A stretch of DNA of 15,827 bases from Symbiodinium natans (GCA_905221605.1 CAJNDS010001480.1:714058-729884), one strand, 5' to 3'; counted from the first letter of the stretch, positions 7,384-14,362 are shown. The notes: generated from the letters alone by a model not told the origin. Translations and numbers: made by a program.

Positions 7384-7535
7384 CTCAAACCTAAAACCTA
7401 AAACCTAAACCCTAAAACCTAAACCTTAAACCCTAAACCCTAAAACCTAAAACCTAAAACCTACACCCTAAACCCTAAACCAGGGTTTAGGGTTCAGGGT
7501 TCAGGGTTCAGGGTTTGGGTTCAGGGTTTAGGGTA
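7384..7535. repeat. C-strand then G-strand tract, directly abutting
   Basis: 7384-7481 is rich in the 7-base variant CCTAAAA. At 7481 the orientation flips (AACCCTAAACCAGGGTTTAG) and 7482-7535 is GGGTTTA/GGGTTCA. The junction is an imperfect palindrome. Confidence 0.9.
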
Positions 7536-7541
7536 AAGGGT

Positions 7542-7920
7542 CCTCGACCCTAAACCATAAAGCTTTAGCTATGAGCTCTAAACCCGATGACGCTCACAAC
7601 TATGCCGCCGGAATAGCAGCAAGCCGCTGGAACAGTCGGTACCCCTCAGGTTTCGGGGGATGGGGTGTTCAGTAGGGGTCTGGGCAGAGGTTTTCAGTAG
7701 TAGGTTGCTCAAACAACCTGAGGTTCCCAAACCCTTCGACCCTAAGTAGTATATATATATATATAGATATAATGTCAGTTCTCTAAACTGTGGTTCCGGT
7801 TCCTTTGGGTATCCTAAACAACAGGGGCCGCCTTAAGCGAGAAATCTGTTTCCAGGGTGTTTCAAGGCTTTAGGGGGGCGTCGAGGGTTCCTCAAGCCCC
7901 TAACTAACACTCCCACAGGA
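7542..7920. other. Spacer with (TA)n, no gene
   Basis: Unique DNA with an alternating TA tract at 7748-7765 and the motif GGGGCCGCCTTA shared with 2825. I see no frame worth calling. Confidence 0.55.
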
Positions 7921-7986
7921 AGGTTTAGGGTTTAGGGTTTAGGTTTTAGGGTTTAGGGTTTAGGGTTGGGGTTTAGGGTTTAGGGT
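7921..7986 (+). repeat. TTTAGGG tract with one TTTTAGGG
   Basis: About nine units including one 8-base TTTTAGGG and one TTGGGG. These length errors break the array's phase. Confidence 0.9.
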
Positions 7987-8187
7987 GCAGGGTCTTTGTT
8001 GCGAGGATCGTGTTGGTCAATCTTCTCAGAAGGCGTTAAACAGGGCAGCCTAGCCTTACGCCCCCCAGAGGCTTCCTCCGGCGTCTCGCAGCTTCGCCTG
8101 GGGCTGCGGCACGCCAGCGTCATGCCCCTCCCCTCAGCCGTCGCAATTCGGGCTTCGGGTCTAGAACCCCTCAACCTAGAGCTGAGA
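7987..8187 (+). CDS. Open island, doubtful
   Basis: A frame open across the unique island (contains SEGVKQGSLALRPPEASSGV and further Leu/Ser/Arg-rich residues), ending in telomere-encoded NPKP at 8202. It has no ATG at its start, and a minus frame over 7980-8174 competes. GVKQG faintly recalls a reverse-transcriptase motif, but nothing around it supports that. Confidence 0.15.
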
Positions 8188-8295
8188 AACCCTAAGCCCT
8201 GAACCCTAAATCCCTAAACCCTGAACCCTAAATGGCTAAACCCTATACCCTAAATCCGCAAACCCTATGCCCTAAACCCTCTAAACCCTCAGCCC
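8188..8295 (-). repeat. Decayed CCCTAAA field
   Basis: Irregular CCCTAAATCC, CCCTGAA and CCCTATA units. Confidence 0.75.
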
Positions 8296-8340
8296 CGAAT
8301 TTCAAGGGTGGGTGGGTTCTTGTGGGCACTCGAATTCCGT

Positions 8341-8430
8341 AAGGGTCCACGTACCTATATAATGTATACTCGGGCCTTAAAAGGGGTTCCCATTGTAGCT
8401 TCTTTATGACCCACATGTATTCTTAGGTAG
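8341..8430. mobile_element. Half copy of a foldback element
   Basis: Begins AAGGGTCCACGTACCT and stays similar to the intact element at 8885 for about 40 bases, through GGGCCTTAAA. The right end has eroded (GACCCACATGTATTCTTAGG). A matching inverted end, AAGTACATGGACCCTT, occurs at 9133-9148. The unit may therefore once have spanned 8341-9148, or these may be separate solo ends. Confidence 0.5.
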
Positions 8431-8679
8431 CTTCAAGGCAAGCTGCGACAAGAAGGACTTCTTCATGGGCGAAGATGCGGCCAGGTGCTGCGGCGCGCGG
8501 GCATCCCCTTGCACAGCGGGACCGTGGCGGTCGAAAGACAGTGGTCCTACCTCAACACAGTGCTCCCCGCGAGCACAAGGACCATCACCGCGTCAACCTT
8601 TCGACTGCTCGCTGACCTCATCTACCTTGGGGACCAAATGAACCCTAAAGCTGGGGCCCTTTACCCTCTACTACTATAA
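8431..8679 (+). pseudogene. Possible hAT-type transposase C-terminal remnant
   Basis: Open frame of 82 codons with no ATG at its start; the region HSGTVAVERQWSYLNTVLPA is followed by a Thr-rich turn and FRLLADLIYL. This spacing (small residues, ER-x-W/F-S, basic/Thr segment, hydrophobic helix) resembles the C-terminal dimerisation region of hAT transposases by my reading; I could not run a profile. The frame is closed by a foldback arm starting at 8651, which supplies its last residues and the TAA. Treat it as a broken remnant. Confidence 0.35.
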
Positions 8680-8735
8680 TTCCTATTAAAGTATATGAAC
8701 CATAAACCCTTTTAACGTTCATTTAGTCCTTAAGG
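8651..8735 (+). mobile_element. Foldback element arm, inverted partner of 10372
   Basis: 85 bases identical, but for two positions, to the reverse complement of 10372-10456. It starts at TGGGGCCCTTT and contains ATGAAC/GTTCAT internal pairing. The right end of this copy (8736-8770) differs from the intact copy. Confidence 0.85.
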
Positions 8736-8757
8736 TACATGCGTTTCCTGTATCTAC

Positions 8758-8884
8758 ATCAAGCCCTGGACAGGGAAGGCAGGAGCCTGGACACAGGGCG
8801 ACCCCCTGCTACAGCAGAAGCACCAAGAATTTCGTGACTGAATCCTGGAGAGACTACGCGTGGACACGGCAGCTATTGAAGCTG
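8758..8884 (+). pseudogene. Coding-like remnant with an in-frame TGA
   Basis: Same frame as the 8431 remnant, resuming after the foldback arm. It contains GDPLLQQKHQEFRD, a TGA at 8839-8841, then ILERLRVDTAAIEADP up to the next foldback element at 8885. It could be the continuation of the same broken gene. No family is recognised from this part. Confidence 0.3.
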
Positions 8885-8996
8885 ACCCTAAGGGTCCATG
8901 TACCTAAATAGGGAATACTTGGGCCTTAAAGTACTTCCTATATAAGGACTTTTGGGACCCAGTATATAATTATCAGGTACATGGACCCTTTAGGGT
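8885..8996. mobile_element. Intact foldback (MITE-like) element, 112 bp
   Basis: Ends are inverted: left ACCCTAAGGGTCCATGTACC, right the complement with one extra A. The interior is also nearly palindromic (GGGCCTTAAAGTACTTCC pairs with GGACTTTTGGGACCC), so the whole element folds into one hairpin. It cannot code for a transposase. The outermost bases include a telomere unit (ACCCTAAA). Confidence 0.8.
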
Positions 8997-8998
8997 GA

Positions 8999-9130
8999 GA
9001 TCCTCCAAGACCTTTCAGCGCAGGGAACCTCAAACGAACTCTCCTGTCGAAGCTGGAACTGCTTCCACGTCAAGAATTGTCCGAATTCCTGGCACGAAAA
9101 CAGCACGACTTGAAATCAGCCTAGTCCATG
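8999..9130 (+). pseudogene. Coding-like remnant after the foldback element
   Basis: Frame open for about 40 codons (contains GNLKRTLLSKLELLPRQELS, then a charged helix-like stretch), closed by TAG. It is in a different frame from the remnants before the element, as expected if insertion or small indels disrupted one ancestral gene. A second frame is also open (contains SCRSWNCFHVKNC), so the reading is not certain. Confidence 0.25.
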
Positions 9131-9132
9131 CC

Positions 9133-9148
9133 AAGTACATGGACCCTT
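9133..9148 (-). mobile_element. Solo foldback-element end
   Basis: AAGTACATGGACCCTT is the inverted complement, with one or two changes, of the ends at 8341 and 8890. Confidence 0.55.
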
Positions 9149-9282
9149 AAGGATTTGGGATGTGAGGCCTCCTTCCATGTCAACGCCACATTCAAGTGCA
9201 CTTGAGGGTTTAGGGCTTCACATTGCGGATCCAGAGTTTAATTAAAGTTCAGGGTTTAGGGTGTGGGGTTGAGGGTCTGTTG

Positions 9283-9726
9283 CTACCACGCTGCTTCTGT
9301 TTCATTTCTATTGCGATACTCTTCTAGGATTGCCGCTCTTGTCATTGTTTCCTTGTTACCATTGTTATCAGAAACTGCGATCCCCACTCCGCATGTTTTT
9401 TGTTTGGCGTTGTGCTTCATTCTTGTCACTACTACACAGGATCTTATCTTCGAAGGGCTTTAGCCCTCAGTGTGTCTCCCCAAGGTTTAGGGGTCTGGGA
9501 GGGCTTTGGTAGCATCTACCAATAATATGTGTCGATTATGAGTGGTGTCCTTTGTCTTCACCCTAAATCCCAGGTGATTACTTTTTGTTCGCAGGTAGTT
9601 CGGGATTCCTTGAATCTGGGGTACAGGGTGCTTGGATTGAGTCCTGAGTTTCAGCTCTTCCGGCTTAGTTAGGGTGGCGCGGGATTCTCTTAGGGAGGGC
9701 AAGTTGAGAAGCGTTTTTCGAAGTCA
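9283..9726 (-). pseudogene. Minus-strand coding-like frame, broken by stops
   Basis: Reading on minus from 9723 to 9490 gives about 78 ordinary residues (contains ATLTKPEELKLRTQSKHPVP and THNRHILLVDATKALPD). A TAA at 9487-9489 and another at 9460-9462 follow, then in the same frame 58 residues ending at 9283 (contains MKHNAKQKTCGVGIAVSDNN and RAAILEEYRNRNETEAAW). Upstream, TGA at 9724-9726 separates it from a further open stretch to 9843 in the same frame. Either an intron hides the paired TAAs or the gene is dead. The plus frame at 9263-9463 is strongly hydrophobic and is probably its shadow. Confidence 0.35.
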
Positions 9727-9738
9727 AAGGGGCTGTAG

Positions 9739-10071
9739 CAGGGATTGCGTCCGCCACTCACAGGGTCCTGCTTCCGCGAGGGGTTTGGTAGCGGTCGGGA
9801 GCCGCAACGACCTTACCTGACAATTGATCGTGTTGGGCACTGCTTTAAGGTAGTTGCATGGGCCTTTTATATGGTCCCTTACCTCCTTTACATTTTTAAA
9901 AAGGTTCTGAAGTACGGGCCCTTGGGTCGTATGGGGTATAGAAAGGGTCCCCTTTTAAGGGCCCATACCCTAAGAACTGCGAGCTCGTGTGGCTGCGGGC
10001 TGTGCATTTGTGACCGTTTTTTGCTTTTATGGTTTTATGGAGAGGAACTCCCGGGCTTGCCTCCAGCCTGA
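9739..10071 (+). CDS. Open frame across a foldback element, doubtful
   Basis: About 110 codons on plus with no ATG at the start. The middle third, including a hydrophobic AWAFYMVPYLLYIFKKVL segment that would look like a membrane helix, is encoded by the palindromic element at 9846-9974. The last part is Cys-rich (contains CGCGLCICD). The minus frame is open over most of the same stretch, so this is likely accidental. Confidence 0.15.
   Translation, partial: QGLRPPLTGSCFREGFGSGREPQRPYLTIDRVGHCFKVVAWAFYMVPYLLYIFKKVLKYGPLGRMGYRKGPLLRAHTLRTASSCGCGLCICDRFLLLWFYGEELPGLPPA
9846..9974. mobile_element. Foldback element, related to 11591-11648
   Basis: Left end TAAGGTAGTTGCATGGGCC pairs with the right end GGGCCCATACCCTA, allowing a short gap. 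The inner TTCTGAAGTACGGGCCC block recurs with changes at 11598. Confidence 0.65.
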
Positions 10072-10121
10072 CATGTCCTTACCTGGGGTTGAAGATTGCA
10101 GCCTTGTAGAACTTAGGGTGC

Positions 10122-10257
10122 GGTTTAGGGTTTAGGGTTTAGGGTTTAGGGTTTAGGGTTTAGGGTTTAGGGTTTAGGGTTTAGGGTTTAGGGTTTAGGG
10201 TTTAGGGTTTAGGGTTTAGGGTTTAGGGTTTAGGGTTTAGGGTTTAGGGTTTAGGGT
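10122..10257 (+). repeat. Perfect TTTAGGG array, 19 units
   Basis: 136 bases with no deviation seen. Perfection suggests recent formation or active homogenisation. Confidence 0.97.
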
Positions 10258-10346
10258 GCTTTTTTGTTTCCTGGGCATCCTAAACCTCGGTAGACACACT
10301 GTAGACCCGTAAGCCCTGAACCCGTACAACTCCAGAATACCCAGCG

Positions 10347-10455
10347 TGGGGCCCTTTTTGGGGGGTCCCTTCCTTAAGGACTAAATGAACCTTAAAAGGG
10401 TTTATGGTTCATATACCTTAATAGGAATTATAGTAGTAGAGGGTAAAGGGCCCCA
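10347..10455. mobile_element. Intact foldback element, 109 bp
   Basis: Ends TGGGGCCCTTT and AAAGGGCCCCA are perfect inverted repeats, and ATGAAC/GTTCAT pairs near the centre. Bases 10372-10456 are the inverted partner of 8651-8735. No clear target duplication is visible; a telomere array starts three bases after the right end. Confidence 0.8.
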
Positions 10456-10457
10456 GT

Positions 10458-10517
10458 GGGTTTAGGGTTTAGGGTTTAGGGTTTAGGGTTTAGGGTTTAG
10501 GGTTTAGGGTTTAGGGT
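10458..10517 (+). repeat. TTTAGGG array, about 8.5 units
   Basis: Perfect units immediately beside the foldback element. Confidence 0.95.
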
Positions 10518-10617
10518 CCCCAAGGTTGTGACTATCCCGTCTGCCCCACACTTCGGATCCCTACAAGCCAGTGCAAAGGACCAGACTGAGGGCCCCTCCT
10601 GGGTCCCAACCTTTTAA

Positions 10618-10806
10618 GGGTTTAGGTTTAGGGTTTAGGGTTTAGGGTTTAGGGTTTAGGGTTTAGGGTTTAGGGTTTAGGGTTTAGGGTTTAGGGTTTA
10701 GGGTTTAGGTGTTAGGGTTTAGGGTTTAGGGTTTAGGGTTTAGGGTTTAGGGTTTAGGGTTTAGGGTTTAGGGTTTAGGGTTTAGGGTTTAGGGTTTAGG
10801 GTTTAG
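10618..10806 (+). repeat. Longest TTTAGGG array, about 27 units
   Basis: 189 bases. It has a short TTTAGG unit at the left edge and a TTTAGGTGTTAGGG error in mid-array (near 10706-10718); the rest is uniform. Confidence 0.97.
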
Positions 10807-10920
10807 ACAAGCGTTCCGAACTTTTTGGGTCCTTGAAGAAGGAAGTGGTGGGTAGCGGGGAGTATTACGGAACCTTAGGGTACATGCATACCCCAAAACC
10901 CTAAAGAACCCGATAATACC

Positions 10921-10980
10921 TCTTCAACCCTAAACCCTAAACCCTAAACCCCTCAACCCTAAACCCCTAAACCCTATAAT
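10921..10980 (-). repeat. CCCTAAA tract
   Basis: About six units with added C or T bases. The preceding piece 10807-10920 is unique and shows no gene. Confidence 0.85.
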
Positions 10981-11108
10981 ACCTCTACCCCTGATTTTTC
11001 AGGCGGGGACTGTCGGTGTCCTTCGACAAAGTCAGCTTCTCCTTTGGGGCCGCAGGCAGGGGAACTGAGGAACCGGGTCGAATTGGCAACTTTGGGGCCA
11101 AGGGGCCT

Positions 11109-11187
11109 GTTTAGGGTTTAGGGTTTAGGGTTTAGGGTCGAGGGTTTAGGGTCGCGGGTTTAGGGTTTAGGGTTTAGGGTTTAGGGC
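11109..11187 (+). repeat. TTTAGGG tract with GGGTCGAGG interruptions
   Basis: About ten units, two replaced by GGGTCGA/GGGTCGC forms. 10981-11108 before it is unique, without a clear frame. Confidence 0.88.
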
Positions 11188-11309
11188 GTGAGGGGGCTAG
11201 GATGTCGGGCTTAGGGCTTAGGGTTTGGGGGGTTTTATCGTTTAGGGCTCTTGTTCGGCTTTGGCTGCAGGCTTTAGTCTTAACGCAGGGGCTAATTGGA
11301 AGAATCCCT

Positions 11310-11480
11310 GAACCCCAGGCGCACAAACCCTGAACTCTAAAACCCTAGCACCGTAACACCCTAAAACCTAAACCCTGAGCCCCCAAAACACTAAAACATG
11401 AAGGCCTAAGCACCTAACACACACCTAAACCCAGATGCCTAAACCCACCTAAAGTTTAACACCCCAAACCTTAAACCCTG
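11310..11480 (-). repeat. Decayed C-strand field
   Basis: CCCTAAAACC, CCTAACAC and similar irregular units. Confidence 0.65.
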
Positions 11481-11522
11481 AAACCCCCAACCCCACCCGA
11501 ACACAAGCCCCAAATCCCGGGT

Positions 11523-11524
<2 letters not shown>

Positions 11525-11565
<41 letters not shown>
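11525..11565 (+). repeat. G41 homopolymer
   Basis: 41 consecutive G residues after CCCGGGTTT. Such runs are unstable and error-prone in sequencing, so the length is approximate. It may be an expanded GGG of a telomere unit. Confidence 0.9.
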
Positions 11566-11566
<1 letters not shown>

Positions 11567-11590
11567 GAGGGTTGGTTTAGTGCCTCCTTT

Positions 11591-11648
11591 AAAGGGTTCT
11601 GAAGTATGGGCCTTTTGGTTGTATAGGGTGTATACTGTAACTACCTTA
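11591..11648. mobile_element. Partial foldback element
   Basis: GGTTCTGAAGTATGGGCC matches 9903 onward with few changes, and the right end GTAACTACCTTA is the complement of the left end of the 9846 copy. The left half is missing. Confidence 0.55.
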
Positions 11649-11893
11649 GGGGTCTAAGCCCTACAAACCCCACAAACCCTATAGATCCTCAACCCCAACC
11701 CTATGAAACCCTTCAAGCCCTATATACCCTTAAACCTTATCAACCCTAAACCCACCCTTAAACCTCATGAAGCCCCTTTGAGCCCTATACACCTTAAGCC
11801 TCATAAGCCCTCTGCGAAACCCTAAACCCGCACACTTTCAACCCTATGAAGCCTATGAGCCCTAAAGCCTATAAAGCCCTACGAACCCTAAGC
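11649..11893 (-). repeat. Long decayed CCCTA field
   Basis: About 245 bases of CCCTATAxxCC, CCCTTAAACC and CCCTATGAAGCC units with no fixed period, grading into the perfect array that follows. Many units carry TAT or CTT inserts. No gene. Confidence 0.7.
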
Positions 11894-11967
11894 CCCTAAA
11901 CCCTAAACCCTAAACCCTAAACCCTAAACCCTAAACCCTAAACCCTAAACCCTAAACCCTAAACCCT
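11894..11967 (-). repeat. Perfect CCCTAAA array
   Basis: About 10.5 uniform units at the right edge of the decayed field. Confidence 0.96.
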
Positions 11968-12068
11968 GTGCTTTCTTAAGCGAACCCCGGGAGGTGTAGT
12001 GAAGCCAGTGTTGGCCCACCTGACCTTCGAGGTCCTTCAAGGATCCCATGCGGGGCCTCCCGGAGAGA

Positions 12069-12147
12069 GGTTTAGGGTTTAGGGTTTAGGGTTTAGGGTT
12101 TAGGGTTTAGGGTTTAGGGTTTAGGGTTTAGGGTTTAGGGTTTAGGG
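12069..12147 (+). repeat. Perfect TTTAGGG array
   Basis: About 11 units, 101 bases after an oppositely oriented array; the pair faces outward like two chromosome ends. Confidence 0.96.
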
Positions 12148-12302
12148 CTACTGTCCTTCGAGTTTAGGGGTTGCGGTTACAATCTAGGTCTCAGGGATCC
12201 AACTCTCCAAACCTCACAGTCTACATGGTCTCTTGGGTTGTCTGGGTGGCTTCTGTTTGTGTTCTTCAAGAGTCGCGCACCGTTTTCTAGTCTTTGCCTA
12301 TA

Positions 12303-12381
12303 GGAAGCCCAAAAAACAGAAGATATTCATCCCTGCATTACCCTCATAGGAAAGAATATTATGTGTTTTTTGGGGGTTCTT
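12303..12381. mobile_element. Foldback element (CCCAAAAAACA ends)
   Basis: GGAAGCCCAAAAAACAGAAG (from 12303) pairs imperfectly with AATATTATGTGTTTTTTGGG (to 12373) and the flanking GGGGTTCTT, around a short loop near 12333-12348. Weaker pairing may extend to about 12273 and 12405. No gene in 12148-12434. Confidence 0.6.
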
Positions 12382-12434
12382 AAGCAGGTAGTAGTTTTGG
12401 CGCCCAGGGCTTGTTCGAGGTTCAGTCTCGAGCG

Positions 12435-12512
12435 GGTTTAGGGTTTCGGGTTTCGGGTTTAAGGTTTAGGGTTTGGGGTTTGGGGTTTAGGGTTTAGGGT
12501 TTAGGTTTAGGG
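12435..12512 (+). repeat. G-strand tract with TTTCGGG and TTTGGGG units
   Basis: Mixed units, about half perfect. Confidence 0.85.
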
Positions 12513-12581
12513 CCGGTAGGGGATCCGCTTGAGGCAAGCGAACAGCCCAAAACTCAAAAGCAAAGCAAGGAAATCAAACCG

Positions 12582-12640
12582 AAACCCTAAGCCCTAAACC
12601 CTAAACCCCAAACCCTAAACCCTAATTAAACCCTAAACCC
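12582..12640 (-). repeat. CCCTAAA tract
   Basis: About eight units with CCCCAAA and CCCTAATTAAA variants. The island 12641-12748 shows no clear gene. Confidence 0.88.
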
Positions 12641-12748
12641 TTGTGTGCCCAATCCGACCCTGGGAAGCCTGTAGGAAGGCAACCAGCCAAACAGGGCTCA
12701 GGGCTAAGAGCAACGTTGAACAGCCCCTTAGCCCCTCCCTCCGCCCAT

Positions 12749-12804
12749 CCCTAAACCCTAAACCCTAAACCCTAAACCCTAAACCCTAAACCCTAAACCC
12801 TAAA
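12749..12804 (-). repeat. Perfect CCCTAAA array
   Basis: Eight units ending ten bases before the ATG of the P-loop gene candidate. Confidence 0.96.
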
Positions 12805-12814
12805 GACACCACCC

Positions 12815-13079
12815 ATGTCAGAATCGACACCTCGTTGGAGCAGTGAGCTGGATATTCCTAATTACAAGGACCGGTACTTCATGACTTACTCCACCCTGCT
12901 GAACACCTTAAGCGTTAGGGGTGTAGGGTTTAGGGTTTGGCATTGGGGCCTCTTGAAACCCCATGCTTCAGGTGGCGTTCGTGGGCCCGCCGGGTTCGGG
13001 AAAGTCGCATGCTCAGTGGCGAACAGCGTTACGTTTTTGGCTTTTGGCGGCCGGGCGAACGTGTTTTAGCCAAGGCTGA
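12815..13079 (+). CDS. Candidate two-exon gene with a P-loop motif
   Basis: Exon 1 (12815-12913) starts at ATG and encodes 33 ordinary residues (contains SSELDIPNYKDRYFMTYSTL), ending AGC|GTTAGG. The proposed 58-base intron (12914-12971) consists partly of TTTAGGG-like repeat and ends CATGCTTCAG. Exon 2 (12972-13079) joins in phase 0 and begins VAFVGPPGSGKSH, a good Walker A motif (GxxxxGKS), the nucleotide-phosphate-binding loop of P-loop NTPases such as AAA+ proteins. TGA closes it after 68 residues. No Walker B or downstream ATPase motifs follow, so at most the N-terminal part of an ATPase is present, or a further donor lies in exon 2. Without splicing, a single frame runs 12815-13069 without the motif. 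Family beyond P-loop not recognised. Confidence 0.4.
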
Positions 13080-13233
13080 GAAAAAACTTGTTTACTTCTG
13101 GGCCAAAACCCTGAGCTTAGTAGCCCCTGCCAGTGGTACCCCTTAGCTTTTTTTTGTTCTGGGTTACCTGATAAAGCAACCAACCCAAGACAGGGTGCCC
13201 GTGTCACAATATTGTTACTGGGCCACTAAGTAA

Positions 13234-13398
13234 GTCATAAACTACAGACACCTTAAACAACCGTTTGCGCAGTGCACAGCGCTAGTGTCTCGTTCGGCGT
13301 TTCCTGAATACATGATGTTTCTCCAAGATATGTCTGCAAGAAACCATAAGGCAGTGTCCCTGTCGAGCATAGTTAAGGGTCTGTACCCTTTCGTATAA
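13234..13398 (+). CDS. Short open frame, unknown
   Basis: 54 codons between TAA stops, with an internal ATG at 13312 (contains FPEYMMFLQDMSARNHKAVS and SSIVKGLYPFV). Composition is ordinary. It may be a further exon of the P-loop candidate, but I see no phase-consistent splice join. The following 13399-13530 shows nothing. Confidence 0.22.
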   Translation, partial: VINYRHLKQPFAQCTALVSRSAFPEYMMFLQDMSARNHKAVSLSSIVKGLYPFV

Positions 13399-13530
13399 CA
13401 TGGCCCATCTTTAATGGACCTTGAGAACAGCCCCTGAAGCGTATCAAGACTCTAAACCCCAATAACCTAATGATCCCTTGCATGTCGATTAACAGCAACC
13501 CTGCGACCCCTAGACCCCAAAGCCGAAAAG

Positions 13531-13630
13531 CCTCAAGCCCTAAACCCTAAACCCCTAAACCCCTAAGCCCTAATCTCTAAACCCTAAACTCTAGACCCTA
13601 AACACTAATCCCTAAACCTTAAACCCTAAG
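13531..13630 (-). repeat. Diverged CCCTAAA tract
   Basis: Units with CCCCTAAA, CTCTAAA and CACTAAT variants. Confidence 0.85.
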
Positions 13631-13670
13631 CCAGAAGTCGCGTTTCTGCATCTTTTCAGACATTAGATAA

Positions 13671-13778
13671 GGTTTAGGGTTTGGGGGGGTGTAGGGTTTG
13701 AGGGTTCAACCCTCAACCCTCAACCCTAAACCCTAAACCCTAAACCCTAAACCCTAAACCCTAAACCCTAAACCCTAG
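13671..13778. repeat. Head-to-head telomere tracts
   Basis: G-strand sequence (13671-13706) meets a C-strand array (13708-13778) at the palindrome TTGAGGGTTCAACCCTCAA (13698-13716). On the right, three CCCTCAA units lead into about eight perfect CCCTAAA units. Confidence 0.92.
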
Positions 13779-13896
13779 GTTTTTGGGGCTTGAGGGTTTA
13801 CAGGGGTTTCGGGGGTTTGAGGGCTTCCCAGGCAGCCCTAGAATCCACTTCCTCTTGCCTCTCCTCCCCTTCAGGGGTTTTTCTTTCATGCCAGGA

Positions 13897-13912
13897 CCCT
13901 AAACCCTAAACC

Positions 13913-13958
<46 letters not shown>

Positions 13959-13981
13959 ACCCTAAACCCTAAACCCTAAAC
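13897..13981 (-). repeat. CCCTAAA array with seven CCCTCAA units
   Basis: Two normal units, seven consecutive CCCTCAA (13911-13959), then three normal units. Confidence 0.95.
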
Positions 13982-14041
13982 GCGGGGGTGCCCCCTGAAT
14001 GCCGTCATAAATGCAGACTGATCTAGATCAATGCATCTCCT

Positions 14042-14362
14042 TTGGCCTCACCTTGGACTGAAGTCCTGCTATGTTGCGCCGACCTTCTCTCAAATGCCAT
14101 CAGATGCTGGGCTCTAGACGACCCAAGCTTGGCACGCGTTTCACATCTTCTAACCTTCCTTTCAGGCCTCCTGGCTCCTTTCAAGCCTTCCGTATGTGGT
14201 CATCCCTTGGTGTCGGGCATCAGTTTTGCAGCTCTCAGCAGCAGGGTGCGACGGCCCCGACGGCGATCGGCACTGACCCTGGCACCACCTCCACGCCAAG
14301 GCCAAGTCAAAAACAAGCCGAACCACCTGCAGCCTTGGTACGCTTGCGGCCCTAAACCCTAA
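14042..14362 (+). CDS. Overlapping open frames, doubtful
   Basis: Two plus frames are open over this unique island: one is Leu/Ser-rich (contains LLCCADLLSNAIRCWALDDP), the other Pro/Thr/Gln-rich toward its end (contains GATAPTAIGTDPGTTSTP). Both end in telomere-encoded residues and neither has a clear ATG or splice site. The island is the longest repeat-free stretch in this part and GC-rich, so one frame may be an exon, but I cannot choose. Confidence 0.18.
   Translation: MASPWTEVLLCCADLLSNAIRCWALDDPSLARVSHLLTFLSGLLAPFKPSVCGHPLVSGISFAALSSRVRRPRRRSALTLAPPPRQGQVKNKPNHLQPWYACGPKP

Noticed and set aside
7987-8202. GVKQG as a reverse-transcriptase motif
   Set aside because: Five residues without the other polymerase motifs, in a frame without a start and with a competing minus frame.
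9263-9463. Small membrane protein on plus
   Set aside because: Its hydrophobicity is that expected from the antisense of the Lys/Glu/Asn-rich minus frame.
10618-10806. A true chromosome end
   Set aside because: The longest array is followed by 5 kb of further sequence and is internal.
13009-13146. LSGEQR after the P-loop, like an ABC transporter signature
   Set aside because: It lies in a different frame and only a few bases after Walker A, whereas ABC proteins separate the two by about 100 residues.
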